Part shown: one piece after another, positions 1 through 9,705 of the stretch | How positions within the stretch are numbered: the first letter of the stretch is position 1 | Layout: each line of letters starts with the position of its first letter | Source: Poa pratensis | Lineage: Eukaryota; Streptophyta; Magnoliopsida; Poales; Poaceae | NCBI GenBank assembly: GCA_947311845.1 | Contig: CAMZMU010000063.1 | Coordinates: 55,923,618 to 55,987,617, forward strand | Length of the DNA: 64,000 nucleotides | Direction of reading: 5' to 3' | The notes under the pieces: model-generated | The model's database searches: none | The model's input: the letters and a program-made list of their open reading frames with translations, nothing else | What the model was told of the DNA's origin: nothing | Position numbers and translations under genes: made by a program

Positions 1-480
1 ATGCAATTGGTAAGTTGCTAGTGTATTACTACATGGCAATCAAAAGTCTCATGCATGTTAATGTGCAAGGGAATGGAGATCCGCAAGACATGATCGACAG
101 TCACCCCTGGCATAGCAGTGAATGAACATAATATAAAACCAAATTGGTCTTCTTCTCTCTCAATTTCTCCCTGTGTGTTCCTCGTGTAACCGCTCCATTT
201 CTCCAACAATCTCCTGCGGTTCCTCTGTTCCCAGTTTAGTCCACTGTTTTGTTTCCACTTTATCTAAAACCCCTGTACAGTTGGTTCGTTCCTAGTACTG
301 TGATACAACTACCAGCAACTGCATCTAAGCATAGAAATAAGAGGCCAACGATCTTTAGCTGGACTCCTGCCGAAAATAGAGCAGAGCAGTCAACAGAAAA
401 TGCCTAGTGCACCCGCACTAGTGCTAGCAACAGAGCACACACCAAAACACGTTGGTTTGAACCGGACCCGTATGAACTAC
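1..480. other. Unassigned left flank
   Basis: No coding region or recognisable repeat could be supported here. The sequence is moderately AT-rich, with a pyrimidine-rich stretch near 150-245. The gypsy element at 5795 lacks its gag and 5' LTR, so they would be expected to the left of the CACTA element, but nothing here resembles gag. Confidence 0.4.
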
Positions 481-597
481 ATAGACTAGCATTTTTGTCG
501 AACACGTTGCGTGCAGGTTTTGGGAGGGGAAGGAGGAGGAAGAGAGGGAAAGCTCACCAGGCAGGGAAGGGGAGGGGGGAGGGAGGGGGCGGCCGTG

Positions 598-808
598 GGC
601 GCAGGGGAGGTCGCCGGGCGCGCCGCGGGCGATGACGGCAGAGGGAGCGGCGTGGGCGACGACGGCGCAGGGGAGGTCGCCAGGCGCGGTGTGCGGCGCG
701 GCTCGGGCGGGGGCGGCCGGGGCGCAGGGGAGGTCGCTGGCGATGAGGGCGGGCCGTGCGCAGGGTGGGCGGCGAGTTGCGGCGGCGTCGGGCGCAGGGG
801 AGGTCGCC
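598..808. repeat. GC-rich dispersed 18-bp repeat (4 copies)
   Basis: The motif GGCGCAGGGGAGGTCGCC occurs at about 598, 664, 721 (one change) and 791, spaced 57-70 bp apart in very GC-rich DNA. All reading frames are open through it because of composition, so the frames on both strands are not evidence of a gene. It lies beyond the 3' end of the TNP2 gene and probably belongs to the distal part of the CACTA element. Confidence 0.7.
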
Positions 809-914
809 GTCGTCGGGGACGAGAGCGCGCGCGGGAGCGGGTTGAGTACTCTGTGAAATTGGGGAAGGAAGAGGCAGCGCGGGGAGGGCCCACATGTAAG
901 TGGGTGCCCAACAT

Positions 915-950
915 TTCTGTGGCGCACCTCTTGAGGGATGCGCCACAGAA
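915..950. repeat. Isolated CACTA subterminal hairpin unit
   Basis: TTCTGTGGCGCA at 915-926 is the exact inverse complement of 939-950, around a 12-nt loop. It is the same unit that is repeated at 5348-5756, and links this region to the CACTA element. Confidence 0.8.
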
Positions 951-1046
951 TAGCTGGTCTATAAAATAAAAAGCTGTGCTGCTGTAACATAACACAAACA
1001 CACACCACAGCCCAGTGCTTCCAACCACTTCAATTTCCTGGGCAAG

Positions 1047-1070
1047 CCAGGTTCGAATCCTGGCTGCTCA
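1047..1070 (+). other. tRNA T-arm / B-box-like sequence
   Basis: CCAGG (1047-1051), TTCGAAT (1052-1058) and CCTGG (1059-1063) make a perfect 5-bp T stem with a canonical 7-nt T loop. GGTTCGAATCC (1050-1060) matches the Pol III internal B box. A 7-nt acceptor-like strand and a T-rich run follow. No convincing 5' acceptor strand or anticodon arm was found upstream, so it is a tRNA-derived fragment or chance similarity, not a tRNA gene. Confidence 0.45.
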
Positions 1071-1258
1071 CTTTTTTATTTTTTTTTTCTTTTCAAATAT
1101 TTTTGGTTAAATTTGGTTCAAAAACTACACATAATTAATGTCTTTGGTACATATTGAATTCATTGAATACATATATATGGTCTTGCATGGTCTCACACAC
1201 AATGTCTCATACATATATATGCTTGCATTGCATTGTCTCTCACACACACACACACAAA

Positions 1259-4200
1259 TTAAAACACCAAAAAAGTCTCTTCTTCGTCTCGGTTCCGCGA
1301 GCTAGATTCTTTCTTTCCCTTCTTTGCGGTTGAAAACTTTAGGCCGGTGACCTTGAGATTTCTTCGCGTGAACGGACAACCTTTGGTAGGTAGGGAGGTC
1401 TTCCTTCTTTGTGTACTAGTAGTAGGCATGTCGAAGAACTTGTCGAATTCCTCCTCGATCTTTGGCTCGTTGTCCAAGTCTTGCTCGGTGGCGCCTCCTT
1501 CCATTCCGATGATGCTCCTCTTGCCCCTCCTCACGACAACACGGCTAGGCTTTGACGGGTCGGTAATGAAGAAGCATTGCTCAACTTGGCTAGCGAGTAC
1601 CCATGGCTCATTTTTCGCGGAGGCGTTCTTCGATTTGGCATCGGGTATTACCATGGTGGTGAAATACCGGCCTTCTTTGACGACGTCCTTGGCCCATCTT
1701 ACACGGAACATTGGCACCAACTCTCCACAGTAGTTGAGCTCCCATATGTCCTCAATCCTTCCGAAGTATCTTTCCTTGACAGTAGCCTCCTCATCGCCGT
1801 AGGATAGCATAGTTACTCCTGAGTTTTGATATTCCGACTTCTTGTCCTTTTCCTCGGTGTAGAATCTGTAGCCGTTGATGTCGTACGCCTGATAGGTCTT
1901 TACGTTGTGCGAGGGACCCCGTGATAAGGAGAATATGAGTCTTTCATCTTCCGTAGATGGTGCTTTGTTCTTTGCTAGCTCCAGTTGCTTTTGCTTGAAC
2001 CAACGCGTGAAGCTAGAGTTGTGCGCTCTGGTTACGTCTCCCTTCTTCCTCGGCCGGCCCAGTTTGATGTAATGTTGCTCGAGTAAGCATTTGTGCTGTT
2101 CCACCCAAGTTTCGATCAATTGTAAGTGTTGTAGCGCGACCCGGTGAGCCCTGTCGAAGTCGTCCTTTCGACCCTGCATGCTGACAAAGGTTGAGCTGGT
2201 GCCCTCTCGGTGACCATATCCATTGAGCCTGCCGAAGTGTTTCCTCGTGGGGAGACCAACATCCTGGTTCTCGGTGCTTAGATAATTCTGGCAGAAGGAG
2301 ATGCACTCGTAGGTTAGAAAGCCCTTGGCCATGCTTGCGTCTGGATGGGACCTGTTGCGGACGTATCCTTTCATGACACCGTTCATCCTTTCGAACGGCA
2401 TCATGTAGTGCATGAACGTTGGCCCGAGCTGCCTGATGTCATCAACGACATGGAGAAGGAGATGCACGCAGATATCAAAGAATGCTGGCGGGAAGTAAAT
2501 CTCGAGCTCGCATAGTATCAGCACGATCTCTTCCTCTAGCCTGTCGAGCTGCTTCACGCCGATCGACTTCCTGTTGATGACGTCGAAAAAGTTGCAAAGG
2601 GCAAGCAGCGTATCACGGACGTGCTCGTCCATTATCCCTCGAATCGCAACGGGAAGTATCTGCGTCAACAGCACGTGACAGTCGTGAGACTTCATCCCGC
2701 TAAACCTCTTCTTCGTTCCGTCCAGATATCTGCTTATCTGCCCCGCGTAACCATGAGGAAATTTGACTCCTAGGAGACACATGTAGAATTGCTCGAGCTC
2801 CTCCGGACTCATAGTGAAGCACGTAGCGGGAAGCACCACAGTGTTCTTCTTTACCCTTTTGCGGCGACCTTGAGTCCCTTCCGTCTGATCATCATCATCA
2901 TCGTCATCGCTATCGGGAGCCTGAAGATCTTTCCTGACACCAAGCCATTTCAGATCGTATCTTGCTTTCGTCCCATCCTTGGTCTTTTCCGGCATGTTGG
3001 AAAGAGTGCCAAGCAGAGCCTCGGTGACATTCTTCGTAATGTGCATCATATCGAGGCTATGTGGCGTCTTGAGGACCTTCCAGTACTCCAAGTCGTGGAA
3101 AACAGACCTCGCTTTCCATACACCCAGCAGCGGATCTACCTTCGGTCGTTTCTTTCCCGGCGCGGGGCACTCCTCCCAATTTTTCAACAGCTCGTCGATT
3201 TCTGTGCCGCTCCTCGGGCTCGGGGCTCCTTCGATCTCGTCCTTACCATTGAACAGGTCACCGCGTTTTCTCCACGGGTGATCCATGCGAAGCCACCTTC
3301 GAGCCCCTGGGTACACGGTTTTCGAAGACCCGGGATTCCTTGGTAGCTGGAGATGCGGGGTCTTATCCATGCACCTGACACATGCGCAGAATCCGTGGCC
3401 TACCTGGGCCGATACATATGAGCAACCAGGATAGTCCTGCACCGTCGTGAGCAACGCGGCTCTCATGTCGAAATAATCTCCAGTGTAGGCATCCCACGTA
3501 CGGGCTGGCGTCTCCCACAACGTGGCTAACTCCTCTTTCAACAGCGCGAGATACAGATGTATGTGGACACCTGCTTGTTTCGGCCCCTGAATGAGAATAC
3601 TCATGTGTATGTACCTTTGCTTCGTGCACAACCACGGGGGAAGGTTGTAAGGCCATACAAACACGGGCCAGGTGCTATGCGTGCTACTCTGGTTGCCGAA
3701 CGGATTGAGTCCATCGGTGCTCATACCGAGCCTGACGTTCCTTGCGTCGCCTCCGAAATTTCCGACGGCGTCCAACTCTTGCCACTGGCTAGCGTCTGAA
3801 GGGTGTGTAAGGATCCTGCCCTTCTCCGGATCTTCTTCGGGCTTCTCCCTTTCCGCGTGCCATTGCATGAGCTTTGCTTCCTTAGGGTCCACGAAGTACC
3901 GCTGCAGACGGGGAGTGATAGGAAAGTACCATACCACTTTTCGAGGAACTTTCTTCCCACGGCTCTTGTACCGTCCTTGGCCGCACACCGGACATGTGGT
4001 TCTGTCCTCGTACTCGCCCCGATAAATTGCGCAATCATTGATGCAGGCGTGGTATTTAACGTGCGGTAGGTCAAGAGGGCAAACGACTTTCTTGGCCTCC
4101 TCGATACTAGTTGGCAATGTGTTCCCCTCGGGAAGACGCTCGTGCAAGAATTGCATGTTCTTGTTGAAGCTCGCGTCGGTCCATTTGTTTCCCGACTTCA

Positions 4201-4684
4201 TCTCCAGAGCATCAAGCGTTACTTGCAAGCGCGTATCCTGTGGCCGGCACCCAGGATACAACGGAGTCTTCCCGTCTATCTCCATTTGCGCCAGCTTGGC
4301 TTTCTCTCTAACGGTGCTCGCGTTCTTGAGGAGCAGTTCTTGAACATGAGACTCCATCAAGGCCGACATTAGCGAGCTCTGCGGCGTGTTCGCGTCTTCT
4401 CCACCACCATCATGACCATGTCTGTCGGCATCTCCTTCGTCACGATCATCTTGCCCGCCCTCGTCTTCAGGCGCAACATTTGCTGTCGGCGCTTGGTTGA
4501 AGCCTTCCATGAAACCGCGCCTGAGCAGGTGTTCCTCCAATTGTCCGGAATCAGGGTCGATCCATCTCACAAATTTGCAACTTCTACACGGACATCGTAT
4601 CTGGCGCCCGTTGCACCGAATCATTTCCGCCTTCGCTTCTTCCTTGTAGTTGTTGATTCGATTGGAGCTCATCTTGATGACCAT
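1259..4684 (-). CDS. TNP2-type CACTA transposase, 1141 aa, intact reading frame
   Basis: Encodes the transposase expected to bind the element's subterminal repeats and cut its ends in the nucleus. The frame is open from ATG at 4684 to a stop at 1259. Visible regions: a short N-terminal transposase-associated domain (about residues 5-62, with CPCRSC), an acidic linker, CPVCG at 231-235, a Transposase_21 core with STDGLNPFG (D324) and the LDMMHITKN block (D545), a DUF4218-like region around 655-770 and a DUF4216-like region around 938-1010, then a basic tail. The stretch usually containing an acidic pair after GPKQ reads AGVHIHLYL here (about 371-379), which may be a clade feature or a damaged site. 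An intact frame of this length suggests recent activity. No second (TNPA-like) gene was recognised. Domain names are from recall of the family. Confidence 0.9.
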   Translation of the reverse strand: MVIKMSSNRINNYKEEAKAEMIRCNGRQIRCPCRSCKFVRWIDPDSGQLEEHLLRRGFMEGFNQAPTANVAPEDEGGQDDRDEGDADRHGHDGGGEDANTPQSSLMSALMESHVQELLLKNASTVREKAKLAQMEIDGKTPLYPGCRPQDTRLQVTLDALEMKSGNKWTDASFNKNMQFLHERLPEGNTLPTSIEEAKKVVCPLDLPHVKYHACINDCAIYRGEYEDRTTCPVCGQGRYKSRGKKVPRKVVWYFPITPRLQRYFVDPKEAKLMQWHAEREKPEEDPEKGRILTHPSDASQWQELDAVGNFGGDARNVRLGMSTDGLNPFGNQSSTHSTWPVFVWPYNLPPWLCTKQRYIHMSILIQGPKQAGVHIHLYLALLKEELATLWETPARTWDAYTGDYFDMRAALLTTVQDYPGCSYVSAQVGHGFCACVRCMDKTPHLQLPRNPGSSKTVYPGARRWLRMDHPWRKRGDLFNGKDEIEGAPSPRSGTEIDELLKNWEECPAPGKKRPKVDPLLGVWKARSVFHDLEYWKVLKTPHSLDMMHITKNVTEALLGTLSNMPEKTKDGTKARYDLKWLGVRKDLQAPDSDDDDDDDQTEGTQGRRKRVKKNTVVLPATCFTMSPEELEQFYMCLLGVKFPHGYAGQISRYLDGTKKRFSGMKSHDCHVLLTQILPVAIRGIMDEHVRDTLLALCNFFDVINRKSIGVKQLDRLEEEIVLILCELEIYFPPAFFDICVHLLLHVVDDIRQLGPTFMHYMMPFERMNGVMKGYVRNRSHPDASMAKGFLTYECISFCQNYLSTENQDVGLPTRKHFGRLNGYGHREGTSSTFVSMQGRKDDFDRAHRVALQHLQLIETWVEQHKCLLEQHYIKLGRPRKKGDVTRAHNSSFTRWFKQKQLELAKNKAPSTEDERLIFSLSRGPSHNVKTYQAYDINGYRFYTEEKDKKSEYQNSGVTMLSYGDEEATVKERYFGRIEDIWELNYCGELVPMFRVRWAKDVVKEGRYFTTMVIPDAKSKNASAKNEPWVLASQVEQCFFITDPSKPSRVVVRRGKRSIIGMEGGATEQDLDNEPKIEEEFDKFFDMPTTSTQRRKTSLPTKGCPFTRRNLKVTGLKFSTAKKGKKESSSRNRDEEETFLVF

Positions 4685-5156
4685 GGTCGCCTACGCGGTA
4701 TACATATAGAGTATGTGTTATTAATTAGAATTAATTAACCGCAACATGCACACACACACATACAAGCTTCTCATGCGGGAAATCGGAAAGTCGGAAATGT
4801 TCGACGAAAAAATTCGGCATGACTTCCCCTAAAAGTAGGACATATGTGGTGCAAAAATTTACCGAAATGGAAATGAATCAACATTTCGGCAAACATCCAT
4901 GCACCACGCCGGCGCAAGCAAAGATTCATGCAAACCACACACACAAGTTTCATGCATAGATCCGTTCAACAATAGTTTGCTTCATGCAAACCACACACAC
5001 AATCGCCCGCCGACAAGTTTCTCATGCCTTTAACAAACATCCATCCAACAATACCCACCTAGTAGATCTAGATCCGTTGCCGAGACGTGACCGTGATCGA
5101 TGAGAGAGAGTGTGTGGTGATGGAGAGAAAATTGTGGACAAAAAGAGAGGAGGAGA

Positions 5157-5164
5157 ATATATAT
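5157..5164 (-). promoter_or_regulatory. Possible TATA box for the TNP2 gene
   Basis: ATATATAT lies about 470 bp upstream of the TNP2 start on the minus strand, just inside the subterminal repeat block. A second AT-rich candidate lies at about 5191-5200. Position and composition only; no transcript evidence. Confidence 0.3.
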
Positions 5165-5347
5165 GGAGGCTCTCCCCAAGCCCTCACCAATTATATATCA
5201 AATAAACTAGGTTTAATAACAAATAATGGAGAATAGGATGGTCAAAATGGCATGGGAGAGAGGAGGAGCTCGAGCTAGATGGGAGGATGAAGAAGGTCAC
5301 ATGCATGGGGAAAGGGTGGTGCCACCTTTTTGTAGATCTGGGCCAAC

Positions 5348-5756
5348 TTTCTGTGGCGCATGGTGTTTGATGCGCCACAGAAAGTGAACATTCTGTGGCG
5401 CACCGTGGCTGGTGCGCCACAGAAACCCAACTTTCTGTGGCGCATGGTGTTGGATGCGCCACAGAAAGTTGGGTTTCTGTGGCGCACCAGCCACGGTGCG
5501 CCACAGAATTTCCCCAGATGGACCTTGGCCCAATGATTGCACGTGGGACCCACAAGAATTCTGTGGCGCATGGTGTCTCATGCGCCACAGAAGTCTGGCT
5601 TTCTGTGGCGCATCTGTGGACATGCGCCACCGAATTTTTACATTCTGTGGCGCATGGGCAAAAGATGCGCCACAGAAAGTCGGAAATTTCTGTGGCGCAC
5701 GATCGTCCATGCGCCACAGAAATAATTCTGTGGCGCACCAATTAATGGTGCGCCAC
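5348..5756. repeat. CACTA subterminal hairpin array
   Basis: About eight inverted-repeat units, each with arms TTCTGTGGCGCAY and its complement around short loops of about 7-12 nt. Subterminal repeats of this sort are the binding sites of CACTA transposition proteins. Here every unit is itself a hairpin, not a simple direct repeat. One arm near 5628 carries a single mismatch. All open frames across this block are by-products of the repeats. Confidence 0.9.
5390..5509. repeat. Perfect 56-bp-arm palindrome within the array
   Basis: Bases 5390-5445 are exactly complementary to 5454-5509, leaving an 8-nt loop (GGTGTTGG). Two neighbouring hairpin units are mirrored, giving one long stem. Base-by-base comparison shows no mismatch. 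Confidence 0.9.
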
Positions 5757-5780
5757 AAAGTGGCAACCTCCCTATAACCC

Positions 5781-5794
5781 TTTTCCTAGTAGTG
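5781..5794 (-). repeat. Right terminal inverted repeat of the CACTA element
   Basis: Read on the minus strand this is CACTACTAGGAAAA, the defining terminus. The adjoining three bases (5795-5797, GCA) would be one copy of the target duplication; the other copy was not found. Confidence 0.8.
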
Positions 5795-8700
5795 GCAGTC
5801 CAGTCAGTTCAGAGAAAGAAATCTTGTGCTCTTTGTCGATCCATGCCCTGAATGGTCTAGCAGGAGAAGCTTCTGCTGTGATACAGTTACATGCTAGTCT
5901 GGGTGGTCATCAAATTCTCATTCTCGTGGATTCTGGCAGTTCTACATCATTTATCAACGACAAACAGCTTGCTAACACTCTTTCAGGAGCTCAACAATTG
6001 CCTACACCTTGCAGGGCGCAAGTGGCTGATGGTTCTTCGCAAAGGTGTACAACCTTTATTCCTCAGTGTGTTTGGAGTTCAAAGGGCCATACCTTCATGA
6101 CAGACATGAAACTTTTAGCATTGGGGTCTTATGACGCTATCCTGGGAATGGACTGGCTGGAAGCTCATAACCCGGATATTGATAGGATAGCAAAAAGATT
6201 GAAGATACAAACTGACAAGGGGCAGTAACTTTAACAGGCCACAAGAATGCAAAAATCCAATGCTCTGCTATATCTTCAACTGAATTACAAAGCATCTGCA
6301 GATTAGGAGCTGTAGCACATTTGATTCATGTGTATGCCTTGGATCGAACTGTACATGTTGAGGAAATAATACCTGATGATATTCAACATGTTCTGGATAA
6401 TTTCTCTGAAGTTTCCGCAGAGCCAACCAGTTTACCACCTTGTCGCAGCCGTGACCACCGCATCCCACTTATGGAAGGAGCACAGGTGGTTTACATCAGA
6501 GCATATAGGCACAAACCGGAGTTGAAATCTGAAATAGACACACAAGTGCAGGAATTGCTACAGTCTGGGATTTTACAGGAAAGTACAAGCCACTTTTCCT
6601 CACCAGCAATTCTAGTCAAGAAAAGGACGGTAAATGGAGACTGTGCATGGATTACCATGCCTTGAACTCCATGACTATAGTCAGCAAGTTTCCTATCCCT
6701 ATAATCGATGTACTTCTTGACGAGCTGGCAGGCCCAAAATGGTTATCTAAGATGGATTTGCGAGCAGGATATCATCAAGTTCGATTGGCTCCAGGGGAAG
6801 AACTGAAAACGACATTTCAAACACATGTTGACCATCGGGAGTACACTGTAATGCCGTTTGGTTTGGCAGGGGCACAAACAACATTCTTGGGTGCTATGAA
6901 TTCAACCCTCAAACCGCTGCTACGCAAATGTGTCGTGGTGTTCTTTGATGATATTCACGTCTATAGCAAAACTCTGCAGGAACACGTGACACACCTTTCT
7001 GAGGTATTGAAGTTGCTACAAAAAGATTAATGGAAAGTGAAGAGATCAAAGTGTTCTTTCGGTCAGCAACAAATTGCTTATTTAGGCCATGTCATCAGTA
7101 AGGAGGGAGTTTCTTCAAATCCTACCAAAATTGACAAGGTAGCCTCATGGCCAACTCCTCAAAACAGCAAAGATGTCCGCAACATTTTGAGGTTTGCAGA
7201 ATATTATTGGAGATTCATTGCTCACTTTGGTATAATTGCAAGACCTCTCTTTAATTTGTTCAAGAAAAACTGCCTGTTTGTATGGACAGAAGAAGCAAAC
7301 ACTGCCTTCAACTTGCTCAAGCAGAAACTGGTGCAGACTCCAGTTTTAAAACTGCCAGACTTTACCAAACCTTTTGTCATCGATACTGATGCATGTGACT
7401 CGGGTGTATGGGCAGTTCTACAACAGGATGGACACCCCATAGCCTACATGAGCAAAGCACTCAGTGCCAGAAACAAAGGCCTATCCACCTATGAAAAAGA
7501 GTGTTTGGCCATCCTTATGGCAGTTGAACAGTGGCGTCCATATTTGCAACATCACGAATTCCTGATCAGAACATATCAAAAAAGTCTTGTGCATCTAGAA
7601 GAGCAAAGATTGACCATAGTTTGGCAACAAAAAGCTTTCACTAAGTTGTTGGGTCTGCAGTACCGAATAGCTTACAGAAAAGGGGCAGACAATAGAGCAG
7701 CTGATGCTCTATCTCGCAGACAACACAATAATCACATCTCTCTCTCTCTCTCTCTGCAATCTGCTTATGCCAACATGCATGGCTAGAAGATGTCAAAGCC
7801 AGCTATTCATCAAATCCATCAACTACAACTTGGATCACCAAACTCCAACTAGCCCCTGATCCTAAAGGCAGGTTTTCTTTCGATAATGGCATATTATACT
7901 TCCATGGTAGAATTTGGCTTGGAGGAGCACCTTTACTTCAAGTGCAGATGATGATTGCTTTCCATGCCAGTTCGGTAGGGGGTCATTCAGGGTTCCCTGT
8001 TACTTTCAGTCGAACGAGGCGCCTGTTTGCTTGTCCAAAGATGAAATCCACTGTCAAACAATTTGTCCAATCTTGTATCACTTGTCAACAGGCTAAACCT
8101 GAAAGGGTCAAGTACCCAGGTCTTCTACAGCCTCTTCCAACTCCAGATCAAGCGTGGAAGATGGTCATGAGGGATTTCATCTAAGGGCTTCCCACATCTG
8201 GGTCTGCAAATTGTAAAATGGTGGTGGTTGACAAGTTGACACGCTATGCTCATTTTATTCCCCTTCACCACCCTTTTACAGCAGCAAAAGTAGCATTGGC
8301 ATACATGGACAACGTGTTTAAGCTACACAACTTACCTGAGATAATTGTCTCCGACAGGGATCCAATCTTTACAAGCAGGTTCTGGAAAAAACTCTTCTCT
8401 CTCATTGGCACAGAACTACATATGAGCTCAGCTTACCATGCTGAAACAGATGGACAGTCAGAAAGGGTAAATCAATGTTTAGAGATTTATCTCAGATGTT
8501 TTGCTCACGCATGCCCCAGCAAATGGAGCACATATCTGTCACTAGCTGAGTACTGGTACAATACAAGCCCCCACTCGGCCCTACAGACATCACCATTTGT
8601 TGCTTTGTACGGACATGAGCCTCGCCATTGGGGAATTGAACCAGCAGCGGTCTGCTCTATGCCTCCTCTGCAGGAGTGGCTCGAAGAACGTCAGTTGATG

Positions 8701-9482
8701 CAACAACTTCTTCAACACAATCTCCACTACGCTCAGCAACAAATGAAACAACAAGCAGACAAGAAGAGATCGGAGCGCAAATTTGAAGTCGGTGATCAAG
8801 TTTTTGTCAAACTTCAGCCGTGCGTCCAATCTTCCGTGGCACGGCGTGCAAATCACAACCTGGCATTTCGTTACTTCGGGCCTTATCAAATTCTGAAGAG
8901 CATCAATCCAGTGGCTTGTGAAGTGGCTCTACCAAGTTCATCCAAAATTCACCCTGTTTTCCACGTCTCCCAGCGGCGGAAAGCTCTACTGCCAGGTACC
9001 CCCCCCCCCCCCCCCCCCCCCCGCTTCTTCTCAACTCCCAGTTGTCGCTGATCATCCTGTTACTCATGTGAAGATCATCAGTCATCACTGGAAGAAGGGC
9101 CCCATTGGTCGCAAGGAGCGGGTGCAGGTACAATGGTCTGATCCGGCGGTACTCGACATTACCTGGAAGGACAAGGAGGAGTTGCAACAAAGATTTTCGG
9201 AGGCTGCGGCTTGGGACACGCCGCAATTCAAGGAGAAGCGGATGTCAGGACCTCTACTTCACCAGCATCACAAGAGAGTGACATGGGCATCTCATTCAGC
9301 CCACGACAGCCCAAGCGCCTGGTCCAACCCAACCGCAAATACATGGCCCAAGACTGGACACGCTGATGCGACCAACTTCTGCTACAAGAAGCTTCGTCCT
9401 GACAGAGGAGCGGTATCTTGGGATCACGAACCCGGCGGCGGAGACTTGTCTCCTGCATCTCTAGCTACCTTCCTGTCTTGAA
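5795..9482 (+). mobile_element. Decayed Ty3/gypsy chromovirus, 5' part missing
   Basis: Domain order protease, RT, RNase H, integrase, chromodomain identifies a chromovirus-lineage gypsy retrotransposon. The CACTA element interrupts it immediately before the protease, and a hAT-like element (with the Tat element inside) lies just after its stop codon. Neither LTR was identified on either side. It was the first of these elements to arrive, since the others are inserted in it. Confidence 0.8.
5824..9481 (+). pseudogene. Chromovirus pol: protease-RT-RNase H-integrase-chromodomain
   Basis: Protease: VDSGSSTSF around 5925-5950 holds the catalytic DSG. RT: fragments 6321-6665 and 6647-7030, with FFDDI in place of the usual Y-x-DD. 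RNase H: 7037-7786, with TDA, YEKE and ADALSR, but the usual RTDQKSL reads RTYQKSL, losing a catalytic aspartate. Integrase: HH-CC region near 7960-8090 and catalytic core 8160-8560 with VSDRDP and DGQSERVNQ. Chromodomain-like region about 9050-9240. Lesions: frame changes near 6230-6320, 6650 and 7790-7940, in-frame stops at 7028 and 8182, and a frame switch at a 24-C run (8999-9022) between integrase and chromodomain. It cannot make a full polyprotein. Confidence 0.85.
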
Positions 9483-9661
9483 CCTCGTCTGTGGCGGAGC
9501 CAGGATTCGACGACGCCCCGGGCCAAAAAAATACATGCATAATGTTGTCTCTTAAAAATATCCCCACACGCCTATATTCTCCAGCGGATAAACAACCGGA
9601 GCGGTGTGCATGAACAAGGCTAATATATGTGCGTACATTAGGACACAGCGCTGTTCCTTTT

Positions 9662-9705
9662 TGTCGTGGGGTAGATAACACGGCAGATGGCGCCGTCTGT
9701 GGGAA
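9662..9705 (+). other. LTR remnant (26 bp) joined to primer-binding site
   Basis: 9662-9687 is all that stands where the 5' LTR should be, and TGGCGCCGTCTGTGGG from 9688 is the typical primer-binding and leader start of grass gypsy elements. The 26 bp match the inverse complement of the element's own right end (23635-23663) apart from one missing G, and match the start of the 3' LTR (21882) less well. Confidence 0.75.

Larger units (their letters stand above)
915..5794 (-). mobile_element. CACTA (En/Spm) DNA transposon, left end not located
   Basis: A class II element of the CACTA superfamily, orientation given by its transposase on the minus strand. The right terminus is clear: read on the minus strand it begins CACTACTAGGAAAAGGG at 5794, followed by a dense set of subterminal repeats built on TTCTGTGGCGCA. 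One more copy of the same hairpin unit at 915-950 marks the approach to the other end. No matching CACTA terminus or 3-bp target duplication was found to the left, so the left boundary is a minimum. The right end abuts gypsy protease sequence, which shows insertion into a retrotransposon. Confidence 0.8.

Noticed and set aside
416..425. CACTAGTGCT as the left end of the CACTA element
   Set aside because: Only the first five bases match the right terminus, the flanking CCG does not match GCA, and it is a chance palindrome.
424..1028. Long overlapping frames on both strands
   Set aside because: They run through very GC-rich repetitive DNA and show no conserved motif; open frames are expected from composition.
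5184..5777. Six overlapping frames of 98-185 codons
   Set aside because: They are translations of the hairpin repeats in each frame, with repeated peptide blocks, and not genes.
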